This document shows, one piece after another, positions 16,304 through 25,262 of a DNA stretch of 54,294 nucleotides. Source of the DNA: Clostridiales bacterium DTU089 (GTDB lineage: Bacteria; Bacillota; Clostridia; Oscillospirales; Acutalibacteraceae); contig LFSB01000010.1 in assembly GCA_001513045.1 (NCBI GenBank), forward strand, positions 127,791 through 182,084, written 5' to 3'. The notes beneath the pieces are model-generated. The model was not told where the DNA came from. It ran no database searches and saw only the letters and a list, made by a program, of their open reading frames with translations. The position numbers were made by a program, and so were the translations under genes. Each line of letters opens with the position of its first letter. The stretch's first letter is position 1.

Positions 16304-17062
16304 TTATTGTGTGCACTGTGCGCGCCGCGAGCATACCGAGAAGCCCAGACGCTCGTAAAAGCCGTTTATATCCGGCGAGGCAGTGCAGACATAAATTTTT
16401 TTATTCGGTAGCTTTTCGGCGAGGTCAAGCACCAGAGCCGATGCAAGACCGTTGCCGCGATATTCTTCTTTTGTATGTATTCCGGAAAGCATTGCCGCAT
16501 CCTCGCTTTCGGCGCTTACTGCCGCGACGCAGACAATCTTGCCGTCAATATATATTGACTCAAGTGCTCCGCTTCCCGAATTCATGCGGGCAGCGGCATC
16601 GGTGTACCATGTGTCAAAGCGGGTGCTCCGTTCACCCTCGAACATCAGAGCGAACGCGTCACGAAAATCTGCCTCCCGGCTGCAAATGCGTATTTCGGGC
16701 TTGTTGCCCGCAAGCGGAGATTTAAAACGCTCAAGGCAAAGGATATCCTCACGGCTGTCCGGAGTAATTCCGAGGAGGGCTGTGAACCTGTCATCCCATG
16801 CGAGCGAGGTGAATCCAACGGCGCGTGTGAATTCGAGCACTTCGTCCGTGTCCGAGCTGTTGCTCAAATGCAGTGTGATTGCTGTGTCGAGCTTGAGCAC
16901 GGCACTTACAATGCTTTCGTTACGGTACTCGAGCCAGACGTTGCAAAAGGAGCAGTCGGTACCGTAAAGCCTTGCGGCAGAACAAACCGCAAGTCCGAAC
17001 GGATTTTCACGGCAAAAGCGTGAAAGCTCACATGCGTCGGAATCCGTCATCAGCTTAAGCAT
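16304..17062 (-). CDS. GNAT family N-acetyltransferase
   Basis: A 252-residue protein whose C-terminal half (about 120-245) is a GNAT fold. GIHTKEEYRGNGLASALVLD contains the acetyl-CoA pyrophosphate-binding RGNGLA loop, and ASPDINGFYERLGF is the usual closing strand and helix. The N-terminal half is a divergent domain with several Cys and no clear motif, so it may be a two-domain GNAT. It starts 8 nt inside the end of the preceding M42 gene with GGAG just upstream, indicating translational coupling. The acceptor is unknown; proximity to peptidases suggests amino acids or peptides, but this is inference. Confidence 0.8.
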   Translation of the reverse strand: MLKLMTDSDACELSRFCRENPFGLAVCSAARLYGTDCSFCNVWLEYRNESIVSAVLKLDTAITLHLSNSSDTDEVLEFTRAVGFTSLAWDDRFTALLGITPDSREDILCLERFKSPLAGNKPEIRICSREADFRDAFALMFEGERSTRFDTWYTDAAARMNSGSGALESIYIDGKIVCVAAVSAESEDAAMLSGIHTKEEYRGNGLASALVLDLAEKLPNKKIYVCTASPDINGFYERLGFSVCSRRAQCTQ

Positions 17063-18074
17063 TGCAAAGCTCCGTCAGAAGTGCGCCTGCCAGACGCAGA
17101 GTATCCTCGGCATCATTGAAATCAATCACGCATGAGGGAGAGTGGAGATATCTGCACGGAGTCGAAAGCGTTACGGTTTTCACTCCGCCCCGGCTTTTGT
17201 GTATGGCTCCCGCATCGTTGCCTCCGGCAACCATGGTCTTGGGCTGGCATTTTATTCCGTTTTCGGCGGCAACTCTGAATGCCGTGTTGAAAAGCTCTTT
17301 GTCATATACCGTGCTTCTGTCCATAAACGATACCGCCGGACCGTTGCCGAGAAGGCATACGCGGCTTTCCGCGGGCACATCGATTATATCCGCCGCGGTG
17401 GTGGTTTCAAGCACGATTGCATAATCGGGAGCAATTGTAAACGCAGCGGCTGTCGCTCCGCGTGTTCCGACCTCCTCCTGGGAGGAGAAGGAGAACCATG
17501 CATCGTATTCAAGGTCGCTTTCTATAAGCTTTATCATAACGGCGCAGCCCACGCGGTCATCGAGTGCGCGCGCCTTTATTTTAGAATCTCCGAATTCGAT
17601 AAGCTCGGAATCGAAAAACGCGATATCTCCGGCGGATACATGTCTGAGCGCGTCGGCCTTGTCGGCGGCGCCGATATCTATATACATATCGCTTATTTCC
17701 GGAAGGGTGTTTTCCTCGCTCTCCTTGAGCAGATGCACGGGCTTTACTCCGATTACACCGCCCGCTTCGCCGCTGCCGACCCTGACTGCGCGTCCGAGCA
17801 GCACCGATGGATTTATTCCGCCTACGGTGTCGAATTTCAGAAGTCCGTCATCGGTTACGCAGGTTATTATAAGCCCCACTTCATCGGTATGAGCGTCAAG
17901 CATAACCTTGTTTTTAGAAGCTTTTTTACCTTTTTTAAACACTATGAGGTTACCGAGCGGGTCAACCGAGTACTCGGCTTTTCCGTCTATGCGTGAAATT
18001 ATATACTCGCGCACCTTGCCCTCGTTTCCGGATATGCCCTCAAGCGAGCACAGAGCTTTAAGCGTCTCAAGCAT
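17055..18074 (-). CDS. M42 family metallopeptidase (glutamyl/lysyl aminopeptidase type), copy 2
   Basis: A 339-residue M42 aminopeptidase. Metal-site motifs are in order: MLDAHTDEVG (His/Asp), RALDDRVGCAV (bridging Asp), SSQEEVGTRGA (catalytic Glu pair), VLETTTAAD, and a late HSPSC. The family forms large tetrahedral cytoplasmic complexes that trim peptides from the N-terminus. The ATG at 18074 has GGGAGG upstream; an open reading continues to 18110 but inside the previous gene. It overlaps the first M42 gene by 8 nt and the GNAT by 8 nt. Near LETTTAAD the usual acidic metal ligand is shifted compared with copy 1, so specificity may differ. Confidence 0.9.
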   Translation of the reverse strand: MLETLKALCSLEGISGNEGKVREYIISRIDGKAEYSVDPLGNLIVFKKGKKASKNKVMLDAHTDEVGLIITCVTDDGLLKFDTVGGINPSVLLGRAVRVGSGEAGGVIGVKPVHLLKESEENTLPEISDMYIDIGAADKADALRHVSAGDIAFFDSELIEFGDSKIKARALDDRVGCAVMIKLIESDLEYDAWFSFSSQEEVGTRGATAAAFTIAPDYAIVLETTTAADIIDVPAESRVCLLGNGPAVSFMDRSTVYDKELFNTAFRVAAENGIKCQPKTMVAGGNDAGAIHKSRGGVKTVTLSTPCRYLHSPSCVIDFNDAEDTLRLAGALLTELCNA

Positions 18075-19092
18075 TTTCCACGCCTCCCTTTGAAAGAATA
18101 TATTCCGCAATCAGCTGCGCGGCGGCTTCAAGGTCAACTGTATCTGCTATTTCCGCACCCGTGTGCATGTTCCGCAGCGGTATTGAAAGCAGTGATGTGC
18201 GTATGCCACCGGCGCACAGAGAAATATCGTCGGCATTTGTGCCTGTGCGTCCGCCCATAACCTCTGTCTGTGAGGGGATGGCTTTTGACGCGCATATTTC
18301 CTGCAGAACTGTTCTCATGTGTGAGTCAAGACACGGAGAGCAGCCTATCATTACACCTTCGCCGAGCCTTCCGCATTTTTCGGGAGGACAATCGGGTGCA
18401 AGCGCAAAGCTTACGTCAACCGCAATCGCCTCGTCCGGACGCGATGAAAACGCCGAGGTGGATGCTCCGCCGCCGGAAACCTCCTCCTGTACGGAGAAGA
18501 GCGCGGTTATATGGCAGTGATGCTCCTTGCCGGAGAGAATATCAAGTGCACGCAGAATTACAGCTATACCCGCCCTGTCGTCAAGCGCAGGTGAGCATAC
18601 CCTCGTTCCGAGCAAGGGAGTGAATTTGCCGTTCAGAGTTATTCTGTCACCCGGGGACACAAGCTTTGACGCCTGTTCAAAGGACAGCCCGATATCAACA
18701 CCGAGCTTGTCAAAGGCGACGGCCTTGTTTTTGTCCTCGGGCTTTGTGAGATGCGGAGGTGTTGAGCACACCACACCGAAAAGCTTTTCTCTGCCGTGTA
18801 CCGTAACCTCGTGTCCGGCGAGCACTCTCGCGTCGGCTCCGCCGCATTTTGCAACGCGCAGAAATCCGGTCTTGTCGATTCCGGTGACAATAAGACCTAT
18901 CTGGTCAAGGTGGGCATCAAGCAGTATGTGCGTATCGCCGCACCCGGCTTCGCCCACTACGCTTCCGAGAGGCGAGATGCTTACCTTTGCGAATTGTGCA
19001 AGCATTTCGGCACATACCGCCGCCGCCTCCGATTCGCATCCGGAGACGCCGCTTGCCGAGGTCAGTTTACTGAGAATTTCGGATATGTTCAT
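18067..19092 (-). CDS. M42 family metallopeptidase, copy 1
   Basis: A 341-residue M42 aminopeptidase, paralogous to the gene after it. Motifs: LLDAHLDQIGLIV (metal His/Asp), SPALDDRAGIAV (bridging Asp), SVQEEVSGGGAS (catalytic Glu pair), IAVDVSFA (Asp ligand) and NMHTGAE (His ligand). All expected ligands are present. It probably acts with the second copy as a hetero-complex or with a complementary specificity, as tandem M42 genes do in other Clostridia. GGGAG lies just before the ATG. I see no strong promoter, so transcription may read through from galK. Confidence 0.9.
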   Translation of the reverse strand: MNISEILSKLTSASGVSGCESEAAAVCAEMLAQFAKVSISPLGSVVGEAGCGDTHILLDAHLDQIGLIVTGIDKTGFLRVAKCGGADARVLAGHEVTVHGREKLFGVVCSTPPHLTKPEDKNKAVAFDKLGVDIGLSFEQASKLVSPGDRITLNGKFTPLLGTRVCSPALDDRAGIAVILRALDILSGKEHHCHITALFSVQEEVSGGGASTSAFSSRPDEAIAVDVSFALAPDCPPEKCGRLGEGVMIGCSPCLDSHMRTVLQEICASKAIPSQTEVMGGRTGTNADDISLCAGGIRTSLLSIPLRNMHTGAEIADTVDLEAAAQLIAEYILSKGGVENA

Positions 19093-19127
19093 ATATTATT
19101 ACTCCCGATTATTTTTCAGTTCAATTT

Positions 19128-19155
19128 AAAAGTCTCCCCGTGAAGGGAGACTTTT
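19128..19155 (-). terminator. Terminator-like hairpin downstream of galK
   Basis: GTCTCCC (19132-19138) pairs with GGGAGAC (19145-19151), extended by AAAA/TTTT flanks; on the reverse strand the tail is TTTTAAATT. It probably attenuates rather than fully ends transcription into the M42 genes, which lack an evident promoter. Confidence 0.7.
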
Positions 19156-19165
19156 ATGCGTAAGT

Positions 19166-20449
19166 TTATATCTCCGCTCCGCCGGTGCGTCTTACAGAGA
19201 GCACGTAGCAGCTCTTTTTGCCGAAAACACCTTGCATCGCCTTGATGTATTTTCCGAGCATGTCCTTGGGAAGGAATACCTGAATTGTTCCTGCGAAGCC
19301 GCCCCCGTGTACGCGCCATGCGCCTTTGCCTGCGAGCATTGTCTCACTCATTGCAAGCGCAACCGCTACGGGCTGCTCGGCAGTTGCTCCCTTGGCGTAA
19401 ACGTTTTGGTTATACATGTAGGATGAGCGTCCGCTCTCTATAACAAGCTTTTTGAATGCACTGAAGTCATTCTTTTCAAGAGCCTGAGCCTCAAGCGCTA
19501 CACGCTCATTTTCTTTAAAGAAGTGCATCGAACGCAGCAGTGCGCGGTCTCCGAGCAGCAGGCGCAGCTTAACAAAATTATCATCAAATTTTTCTTTTGA
19601 GATGTCACGCAGAGTCTCTCCTCCGAGAGCCTGAGCGACCGAGCACATGTCCTTGCGAATGGCTGCGTATTCATCGGTGAGGTCGGAGTGGCTTCCGCCT
19701 GTGTCTATTATGCACAGGACGTGTCCGCTGTGGGAGAAATCAAAATTCACGGATTCTATCACAGGATTTTCGGTGTCCTGAAAGTCTATTTTTACAAAGC
19801 CTCCCACCGAGCAGGCGGTTTGGTCCATAAGTCCGCAGGGCTTGTTGAAGAACTTGTTTTCGGCATATTGGGAAATTTTTGCAATTTCAACAGCGGAGAT
19901 TTTTCCGTCGTTGAACATGTGGTTGAGAATAGTGCTGATAAGTACCTCGAATGCCGCTGAGGACGAAAGCCCGGAGCCGGAAAGCACTCTTGAAACGGTT
20001 GCTGCATCAAAGCCGCCTATGTTATAGCCGAGTTGCTTGAAGCGCGCGCAAATACCCCGTATCAGCGCCGCGGAGGTTCCCTCCTCGCTTTTTTGCGGCG
20101 TAAGCTCGTTGAGGTCCACAACATCCATATTGTAGCCTGCGGATTTTACGCGTATTTTATTTGTCCCCGCGGACGGTACCGCGGCAGCGATTGCGTCAAG
20201 GTTTATGCTTGCCGCAAGCACACAGCCGTGGTTGTGGTCGGTATGGTTTCCGCCGATTTCGGTTCTTCCGGGAGCGGAAAAAAATCTTATTCCGTCGCGG
20301 GCGCCGAATATTTCCTCGAAATCGTCAACAAGCGCTATATATCGGTCCCGCTGGCTGAGCACCTCAGCCTTGCTTTCGTAGACGCGCTCAAGACGGTCAT
20401 CGAAAGCCCCCATAGAGATTTTTTCTCTTACAGTGTAAAGATTATCCAT
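19166..20449 (-). CDS. galK: Galactokinase
   Basis: A 427-residue GHMP kinase that phosphorylates galactose to galactose-1-phosphate in the Leloir pathway. The galactokinase signature GRTEIGGNHTDHNHG (about 61-75), the ATP-binding loop SGSGLSSSAAFE (about 158-169), LMDQTACSVGG with the catalytic Asp, and the C-terminal HGGGFAGTIQ are all intact. It has AAGGGA before the ATG. The start overlaps the VTT gene by 8 nt, so the two are coupled. galT and galE are not in the window; the GH4 glycosidase at 39398 could supply galactose, but it is 19 kb away. Confidence 0.95.
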   Translation of the reverse strand: MDNLYTVREKISMGAFDDRLERVYESKAEVLSQRDRYIALVDDFEEIFGARDGIRFFSAPGRTEIGGNHTDHNHGCVLAASINLDAIAAAVPSAGTNKIRVKSAGYNMDVVDLNELTPQKSEEGTSAALIRGICARFKQLGYNIGGFDAATVSRVLSGSGLSSSAAFEVLISTILNHMFNDGKISAVEIAKISQYAENKFFNKPCGLMDQTACSVGGFVKIDFQDTENPVIESVNFDFSHSGHVLCIIDTGGSHSDLTDEYAAIRKDMCSVAQALGGETLRDISKEKFDDNFVKLRLLLGDRALLRSMHFFKENERVALEAQALEKNDFSAFKKLVIESGRSSYMYNQNVYAKGATAEQPVAVALAMSETMLAGKGAWRVHGGGFAGTIQVFLPKDMLGKYIKAMQGVFGKKSCYVLSVRRTGGAEI

Positions 20450-21206
20450 TTTTTTCTTCCCTTCTTTTGCTGTTCTCGGTCAAATTAAGGCTCTTAAGCA
20501 TTATATTGAAGATAAGCAAGGCTATTCCGGAAATGAGCAGGAGTATGATTATCGGGAGCAGGAAGCCTACCGAAAACGGGTCGTAGACGTGGCGGCCGAT
20601 AACGCTGTATGAAATAATCCTCGGAGCAAAGCCGAGCAGAGAAATAAGCAGATATTTTTCGTAGTTGAAATTGAGCGAGCCGTAGAGCTGGCTGACGGTG
20701 TTTACCGGAATTACCGGTATGAGCCTGAACAAAAAAAGCATGACTCCGTTTCCGTTTTCCTCAAGCTTCAGCAGCTCGGTGAGCAGCTCGCTTTTTTTCA
20801 GCAAACGTCCCGCCTGACCGGAACCGACCTTGCAGCCCCAGGCATAGCGTATGGACATGAGTAATATGAAGCCGGCTATATTTATAAGTGTTGCGTATTG
20901 AACCTTGAAAACCATGCCGGACATTATAAACATGGCGGAGAGCGGAATTATCGGGACAAAGCACTTGAGCGCAAACACGAGCAGTATGGCAAGTATGACA
21001 AGCCATTTGCGCGGAAGGGAGGTGATGAACACCTCGAATTCAAGCAGTGTTGCCTGAAGGTCCTCATAGCGTATTCGGATAATGTCTATCTTTGCAATAA
21101 GCGTCCAGATAAAGAGTGCCGCCGCCGCGGACAGCATAATTATGGATATCGTATTCAGGATTTTATATCTTCTGTGTATCCTGTTAAGCTCTGCGGCGTC
21201 TGCCAA
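20442..21206 (-). CDS. TVP38/TMEM64 family (VTT domain) membrane protein
   Basis: A 254-residue protein with about six membrane helices. The VTT core is recognisable from FVPIIPLSAMFIMSG, the Gly-rich helix with RYAWGCKVG, and FRLIPVIPVNTVSQLYG, a re-entrant-loop proline motif of the SNARE-associated/DedA superfamily. Members are proposed lipid scramblases or flippases. The start is a TTG at 21206 with GAGGTGAA upstream. It is followed by galK with an 8-nt overlap; no functional link to galactose use is known. Confidence 0.85.
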   Translation of the reverse strand: MADAAELNRIHRRYKILNTISIIMLSAAAALFIWTLIAKIDIIRIRYEDLQATLLEFEVFITSLPRKWLVILAILLVFALKCFVPIIPLSAMFIMSGMVFKVQYATLINIAGFILLMSIRYAWGCKVGSGQAGRLLKKSELLTELLKLEENGNGVMLFLFRLIPVIPVNTVSQLYGSLNFNYEKYLLISLLGFAPRIISYSVIGRHVYDPFSVGFLLPIIILLLISGIALLIFNIMLKSLNLTENSKRREEKNG

Positions 21207-21254
21207 TAAGATTCACCTCACATTGGGAGAGTGTTCCGTTGCAATAACACTCCT

Positions 21255-21284
21255 ATTTTATACCATATAAGCGGCGCGGTCAAA
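21255..21284 (-). promoter_or_regulatory. Promoter of the VTT-galK operon
   Basis: On the reverse strand TTGACC (21284-21279) and TATAAAAT: a TATAAA -10 (21262-21257) at 16 bp, or TAAAAT (21260-21255) at 18 bp. Confidence 0.65.
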
Positions 21285-21312
21285 TAAAACTTGAAAATAT
21301 TTTACATTTATG

Positions 21313-21341
21313 TGGAAAAACTTTGAACTATATGGTAAAAT
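21313..21341 (+). promoter_or_regulatory. Extended -10 promoter of the 2-hydroxyacid dehydrogenase gene
   Basis: TGGAAA (21313-21318), 17-bp spacer, TAAAAT (21336-21341) preceded by TG and one base. The same 14-mer, TATGGTAAAATAAC, occurs in the hom promoter. It leaves an untranslated leader of about 90 nt in which I see no clear structure. Confidence 0.55.
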
Positions 21342-21439
21342 AACAAAAACCGGCCTCGGAAGAATGGAAAAACAGCTAAAAAAGCCTTTGTCATCATACC
21401 GACAATGCTCGCAAACAACACGGAAGGGAAGGCTCAGAT

Positions 21440-22408
21440 ATGGAAAATCGCAGATATAAGGCGGTAATTCTGGACGCTCACGCGGAAAATCCCGGAGATT
21501 TAAGCTGGAAGGAGCTTGAGCAGCTGTGCGATGTGACTGTATACAGCCGTACGCCTCCGGAGCTGGCCGTTGAACGTGCCGCCGGGGCGGATATAGTTGT
21601 CACAAATAAGACACCCATTACACGCGAGGTGCTTGAACAGCTGCCGGATGTAAAATTCATAGCGCTGCTCTCAACCGGCTATAACATAGTTGACTGTGCT
21701 TGTGCGAGGGAGAGAGGAATACCGGTTTCAAATATTCCGTCATATTCCACTAACGCCGTAGCGCAGCTGGTTTTTGCATATATTCTGGAGTTTTGCAATC
21801 GCGTGGCGCTGCATGATGAGTCCGTAAAGAACGGCGAGTGGTGCAGATGTCTGGATTTCTGTTACTGGAAGGCTCCGCTTACAGAGGTCAGTGGAAAGAC
21901 GCTGGGAATAATCGGCTTCGGCAAAATAGGCAGGGCTGTCTCAAGAATTGCGCTGGCTATGGATATGCGTGTGCTTTGCTTCACCCCGTCCGGTGCAAAG
22001 CCGGACGCTCCCGGAGTGGAGTTTACCGACAGAGATACAGTTATAAGCAGCTCGGACTTTATAACACTTCATTGCCCGCTGACCAGGGAGACCACGGGTA
22101 TGCTTAACCGCGATTTCATCTCAAAAATGAAGCCTTCGGCGTTTGTGATAAATACCTCAAGGGGAGGCGTCGTAAACGAGGCAGCACTTGCGGATGCGTT
22201 GAATTCCGGACAAATTGCAGGTGCGGCGGCGGATGTGTTGTCAATTGAGCCGCCCACGGTGGAAAACCCGCTGCTTACGGCGAAAAACTGTATTCTTACT
22301 CCTCATATAGCGTGGGCGGGCTTTGAAACGCGCGAGAGGCTTATGAATATATTCGTGTCAAATGTAAGAGCTTTTATCGCCGGAGAAGTGCAGAACGTTG
22401 TCAACTGA
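21440..22408 (+). CDS. D-2-hydroxyacid dehydrogenase (glycerate/hydroxypyruvate dehydrogenase-like)
   Basis: A 322-residue NAD-dependent enzyme. The nucleotide-binding loop is IGFGKIGRAV near 158, and the catalytic Arg, Glu and His lie in NTSRGGVVNEAAL, DVLSIEPPTVENPLL and LTPHIAWAGFETRER. LDFCYWKAPLTEVSGKTLG is typical of the glycerate dehydrogenase (HprA) subgroup. It interconverts a 2-hydroxy acid and the 2-keto acid with NAD(H) in the cytoplasm; hydroxypyruvate or glyoxylate is most likely. It is monocistronic with its own promoter and divergent from the VTT-galK pair. A GGAAGG site precedes the ATG. Confidence 0.9.
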   Translation: MENRRYKAVILDAHAENPGDLSWKELEQLCDVTVYSRTPPELAVERAAGADIVVTNKTPITREVLEQLPDVKFIALLSTGYNIVDCACARERGIPVSNIPSYSTNAVAQLVFAYILEFCNRVALHDESVKNGEWCRCLDFCYWKAPLTEVSGKTLGIIGFGKIGRAVSRIALAMDMRVLCFTPSGAKPDAPGVEFTDRDTVISSSDFITLHCPLTRETTGMLNRDFISKMKPSAFVINTSRGGVVNEAALADALNSGQIAGAAADVLSIEPPTVENPLLTAKNCILTPHIAWAGFETRERLMNIFVSNVRAFIAGEVQNVVN

Positions 22409-22509
22409 CGGCTTTTGGAAATATTATACGCATTTTTCGCGTGAAACTTCAAAAAATATGTCAAAATGCCAAAAGTTTGTAAAAGTCGGTTAAAATTATA
22501 ACAAAGTTC

Positions 22510-22538
22510 TTGCATAATTACGGCAATAGAGGTAAAAT
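22510..22538 (+). promoter_or_regulatory. Promoter of gap
   Basis: TTGCAT (22510-22515), exact 17-bp spacer, TAAAAT (22533-22538), leaving about 40 nt of leader before the AGGAGG site of gap. Confidence 0.75.
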
Positions 22539-22583
22539 ATAACGGCAAAGCAAGAATACAATAAAAATCAGGAGGACAAAATC

Positions 22584-23594
22584 ATGTCAGTAAAAGTTGC
22601 AATTAACGGATTCGGCAGAATAGGCCGTCTTGCGTTCCGCCAGATGTTCGGCGCAGAGGGTTACGAAATTGTCGCAATCAACGACCTTACGGACGCTGCA
22701 ATGCTTGCACATCTTCTTAAGTATGACTCCGCACAGGGCAGATATGACGGCCACACCGTAGAGGCGGGCGAGGGCTCAATCACGGTTGACGGCAAGAAAA
22801 TCATAATCTATGCAGAGAAGAACGCAGCCGACCTTCCCTGGGGCAAAATCGGCGTAGATGTCGTTCTCGAGTGCACAGGCTTCTATTGCTCGAAGGAAAA
22901 GAGCCAGGCTCATATAGATGCAGGCGCAAAGAAGGTTGTCATCTCCGCTCCCGCAGGCAATGACCTTCCCACCATCGTTTTCAGCGTTAACGAGAAGACT
23001 CTTAAAGCTTCCGATACCATCATCTCAGCTGCTTCCTGCACCACCAACTGCCTTGCTCCCATGGCAAAGGCTCTTAACGATTACGCTCCCATCCAGAGCG
23101 GTATCATGGCTACAATCCATGCATACACCGGCGACCAGATGGTTCTTGACGGCCCCCACAGAAAGGGTGACCTCAGAAGAGCCAGAGCGGCTGCTGTCAA
23201 CATCGTTCCCAACTCAACGGGTGCTGCAAAGGCAATCGGCCTTGTTATCCCCGAGCTTAACGGCAAGCTTATCGGTTCCGCACAGCGCGTTCCCGTACCG
23301 ACAGGCTCAACCACACTTCTTACCGCTGTTGTCAAGGGCGACGACGTAACCAAGGAAGGCATAAATGCCGCCATGAAGGCTGCTGCAAGCGAATCCTTCG
23401 GCTACAATGAGGACCAGATAGTTTCCTCCGACATCATCGGCATCAGATACGGCTCGCTTTTCGATTCAACTCAGACAATGGTTGCGAAGATTGCAGACGG
23501 TCTGTACGAGGTACAGGTGGTTTCGTGGTATGACAACGAGAACTCCTACACCAGCCAGATGGTCAGAACCATCAAATATTTTGCGGAGCTGTAA
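22584..23594 (+). CDS. gap: Type I glyceraldehyde-3-phosphate dehydrogenase
   Basis: A 336-residue glycolytic GAPDH. NAD-binding [14 protein letters not shown] opens the protein, the catalytic Cys152 sits in SCTTNCLAP, and WYDNENSY near the C-terminus is the conserved closing motif. It oxidises glyceraldehyde-3-phosphate to 1,3-bisphosphoglycerate. Codon choice is noticeably biased (ATC for Ile, CCC for Pro, CTT for Leu) compared with the ATA-rich genes around it, as expected for high expression. A strong AGGAGG precedes the ATG, and two consecutive terminators follow. Confidence 0.97.
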   Translation: MSVKVAINGFGRIGRLAFRQMFGAEGYEIVAINDLTDAAMLAHLLKYDSAQGRYDGHTVEAGEGSITVDGKKIIIYAEKNAADLPWGKIGVDVVLECTGFYCSKEKSQAHIDAGAKKVVISAPAGNDLPTIVFSVNEKTLKASDTIISAASCTTNCLAPMAKALNDYAPIQSGIMATIHAYTGDQMVLDGPHRKGDLRRARAAAVNIVPNSTGAAKAIGLVIPELNGKLIGSAQRVPVPTGSTTLLTAVVKGDDVTKEGINAAMKAAASESFGYNEDQIVSSDIIGIRYGSLFDSTQTMVAKIADGLYEVQVVSWYDNENSYTSQMVRTIKYFAEL

Positions 23595-23613
23595 GCTTTA
23601 ACGAAATAATATT

Positions 23614-23647
23614 GCCGCACGGACTTGGGTTCGTGCGGCTTTTATTT
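23614..23647 (+). terminator. First terminator after gap
   Basis: Stem GCCGCACG (23614-23621) with CGTGCGGC (23632-23639), 10-nt loop, then TTTTTATTTT. Confidence 0.85.
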
Positions 23648-23678
23648 TGTGCGCCGCACACGAATAATAAAACCATGA

Positions 23679-23716
23679 AACGCAGGGTGAATTCGCACCT
23701 TGCGTTTTTTCTTTTA
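23679..23716 (+). terminator. Second tandem terminator after gap
   Basis: AACGCAGGGTG (23679-23689) pairs with CACCTTGCGTT (23696-23706), one G-T wobble, 6-nt loop, then TTTTCTTTT. The two terminators insulate gap from the dcw cluster. Confidence 0.82.
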
Positions 23717-23745
23717 TGATTTGTCTGAAAAATATAAAAAAACTA

Positions 23746-23774
23746 TTGCAATTTCATGTGTGAGCGGTTATAAT
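23746..23774 (+). promoter_or_regulatory. Main promoter of the dcw cluster (Pmra)
   Basis: TTGCAA (23746-23751), exact 17-bp spacer and a perfect TATAAT (23769-23774). The 70-nt leader before mraZ contains AGTGGTGGAAA near 23784, loosely like the MraZ-binding repeats, but I do not see the expected array of evenly spaced copies. Confidence 0.8.
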
Positions 23775-23846
23775 ATGAGCAATAGTGGTGGAAAAAGCAT
23801 CAAAAAAGAGCAAATTCCCACAAAAAGGTGAATGGAGAGCCGCAAA

Positions 23847-24281
23847 ATGTCCTTCTACGGTGATTTCCAACATAATATTGACCAGAAAAAACGCCTGTTC
23901 ATCCCGGCACAATTCAGGGATGACCTCGGCGAATCCTTTATGCTGTGCAAATCGCCCGACTCTTACAAGTGTATTTATGCATACACCAATGAGCGCTGGG
24001 AGGAAATCTGTGAGGAGCTTCATAATCTTCCGCCCTCGGAGGCGGCGCGTCAGAGGCAGCGCTTTGCGCTTGTCGGCGCTATGCGCGTTGAACCGGACAA
24101 GCAGGGGCGTATCACTATCGGTCAGAAGCTTTGCGAATACGCGGGGCTTGAACGGGAGGTCGTAATCTTCGGTTCTGGGCACCGCATAGAAATATGGGAT
24201 GCCGCCAAGTGGGAGCAGGCTCTCGCAGAGGCGGAAAAGGAATGCTCCGGCAGCGATACGGCGGTGGGCATACATTATTAA
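23847..24281 (+). CDS. mraZ: Transcriptional regulator MraZ
   Basis: A 144-residue protein opening with FYGDFQHNIDQKKRLFIPAQFR, the first AbrB-like half, with the second half around DKQGRITIGQKLCEYAGL. It forms ring oligomers that bind repeats in its own promoter and control the dcw cluster. The ATG at 23847 gives the normal length and has GGAGAG upstream; an in-frame ATG at 23832 would add five residues and overlap that site. It is first in the cluster, 18 nt before rsmH. Confidence 0.95.
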   Translation: MSFYGDFQHNIDQKKRLFIPAQFRDDLGESFMLCKSPDSYKCIYAYTNERWEEICEELHNLPPSEAARQRQRFALVGAMRVEPDKQGRITIGQKLCEYAGLEREVVIFGSGHRIEIWDAAKWEQALAEAEKECSGSDTAVGIHY

Positions 24282-24299
24282 AAGAGGGGAGCGGACAGC

Positions 24300-25220
24300 G
24301 TGGACTTTTCGCACACACCGGTGCTTCTCAAGGAGACTGTTTCCGCTCTTTCAATAAAGCCGGACGGCATTTATGTTGACGTTACGGCGGGCGGAGGCGG
24401 ACATTCCTCCGCAATACTTGAAAAACTCGGCGCGAACGGCTCTCTTATATGTGTTGACAGGGACCCGGATGCTGTTGAGGTGCTCAAAAACCGTTTTTCA
24501 TCCGACAGCAGAGTTGCGGTTATTCACAGAAATTTTTCGGAAATAAAAAATATATTGTGCGACTTGAAGTCAGACGGTGTTGACGGGATTCTTGCGGACC
24601 TCGGAGTGAGCTCGCATCAGCTTGATACACCTGAGCGCGGTTTTTCGTTCCACAGCGATGCGCCTCTCGATATGAGGATGAGCCGCGAGGGTATAACGGC
24701 GGCGCAGTTCGTGAACACCTTACCGGAAGCGGAGCTTGCACGTATCATTTTTGAATACGGCGAAGAGAAATTTTCCAGAAGTATAGCAAGAAATATAGTT
24801 AAGGCAAGACAGGACAAGCCCCTGGAGACCACCTTGGAGCTTGCCGAAATCATAAAGGCGTCAGTGCCGGCAGCGGTAAGACGCGAGGGGCATCCGGCGC
24901 GAAAGACCTTTCAGGCTCTGCGAATAGCGGTTAACGGTGAGCTTGATATGCTTCCCGGAGCGCTCAAGGATATGTTCTTCTCACTCAACACAGGCGGCAT
25001 ACTTGCCGTAATCAGCTTTCATTCACTTGAGGACAGAATAGTAAAACGGGCATTTTCATCCTTCTGCACGGGATGCACGTGTCCTCCGGATTTCCCGATT
25101 TGCGTGTGCGGTAAAACGCCGGCGGGCAAGCAGGGAAAAACCTTTACCGCAGATGAACGCGAGCTCGGAGAAAACAACCGCAGCCGAAGCGCAAAGCTTC
25201 GCACCGTAAAGAGATTATAA
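24300..25220 (+). CDS. rsmH: 16S rRNA (cytosine-1402-N4)-methyltransferase
   Basis: A 306-residue SAM-dependent methyltransferase (formerly MraW). HTPVLLKETV at the N-terminus, DVTAGGGGHS as the SAM loop, ADLGVSSHQLDTPERGFSF as the family signature, and AVISFHSLEDRIVK are all present. It methylates N4 of C1402 in the decoding centre. The start is a GTG at 24300 with GAGGGGAG just before. It lies between mraZ and ftsL as in most Firmicutes. A four-Cys cluster near the C-terminus (CTGCTCPPDFPICVCGK) is a known feature of the family. Confidence 0.97.
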   Translation: MDFSHTPVLLKETVSALSIKPDGIYVDVTAGGGGHSSAILEKLGANGSLICVDRDPDAVEVLKNRFSSDSRVAVIHRNFSEIKNILCDLKSDGVDGILADLGVSSHQLDTPERGFSFHSDAPLDMRMSREGITAAQFVNTLPEAELARIIFEYGEEKFSRSIARNIVKARQDKPLETTLELAEIIKASVPAAVRREGHPARKTFQALRIAVNGELDMLPGALKDMFFSLNTGGILAVISFHSLEDRIVKRAFSSFCTGCTCPPDFPICVCGKTPAGKQGKTFTADERELGENNRSRSAKLRTVKRL

Positions 25221-25262
25221 GAGCGGATTTTCAGCTCCGCATAACAAAAAGGGGAAAGAAAT

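Noticed and set aside
23775-23846. MraZ-binding repeat array before mraZ
   Set aside because: Only one loose AGTGG-like copy is seen; no regular repeat spacing, so not annotated as an operator.
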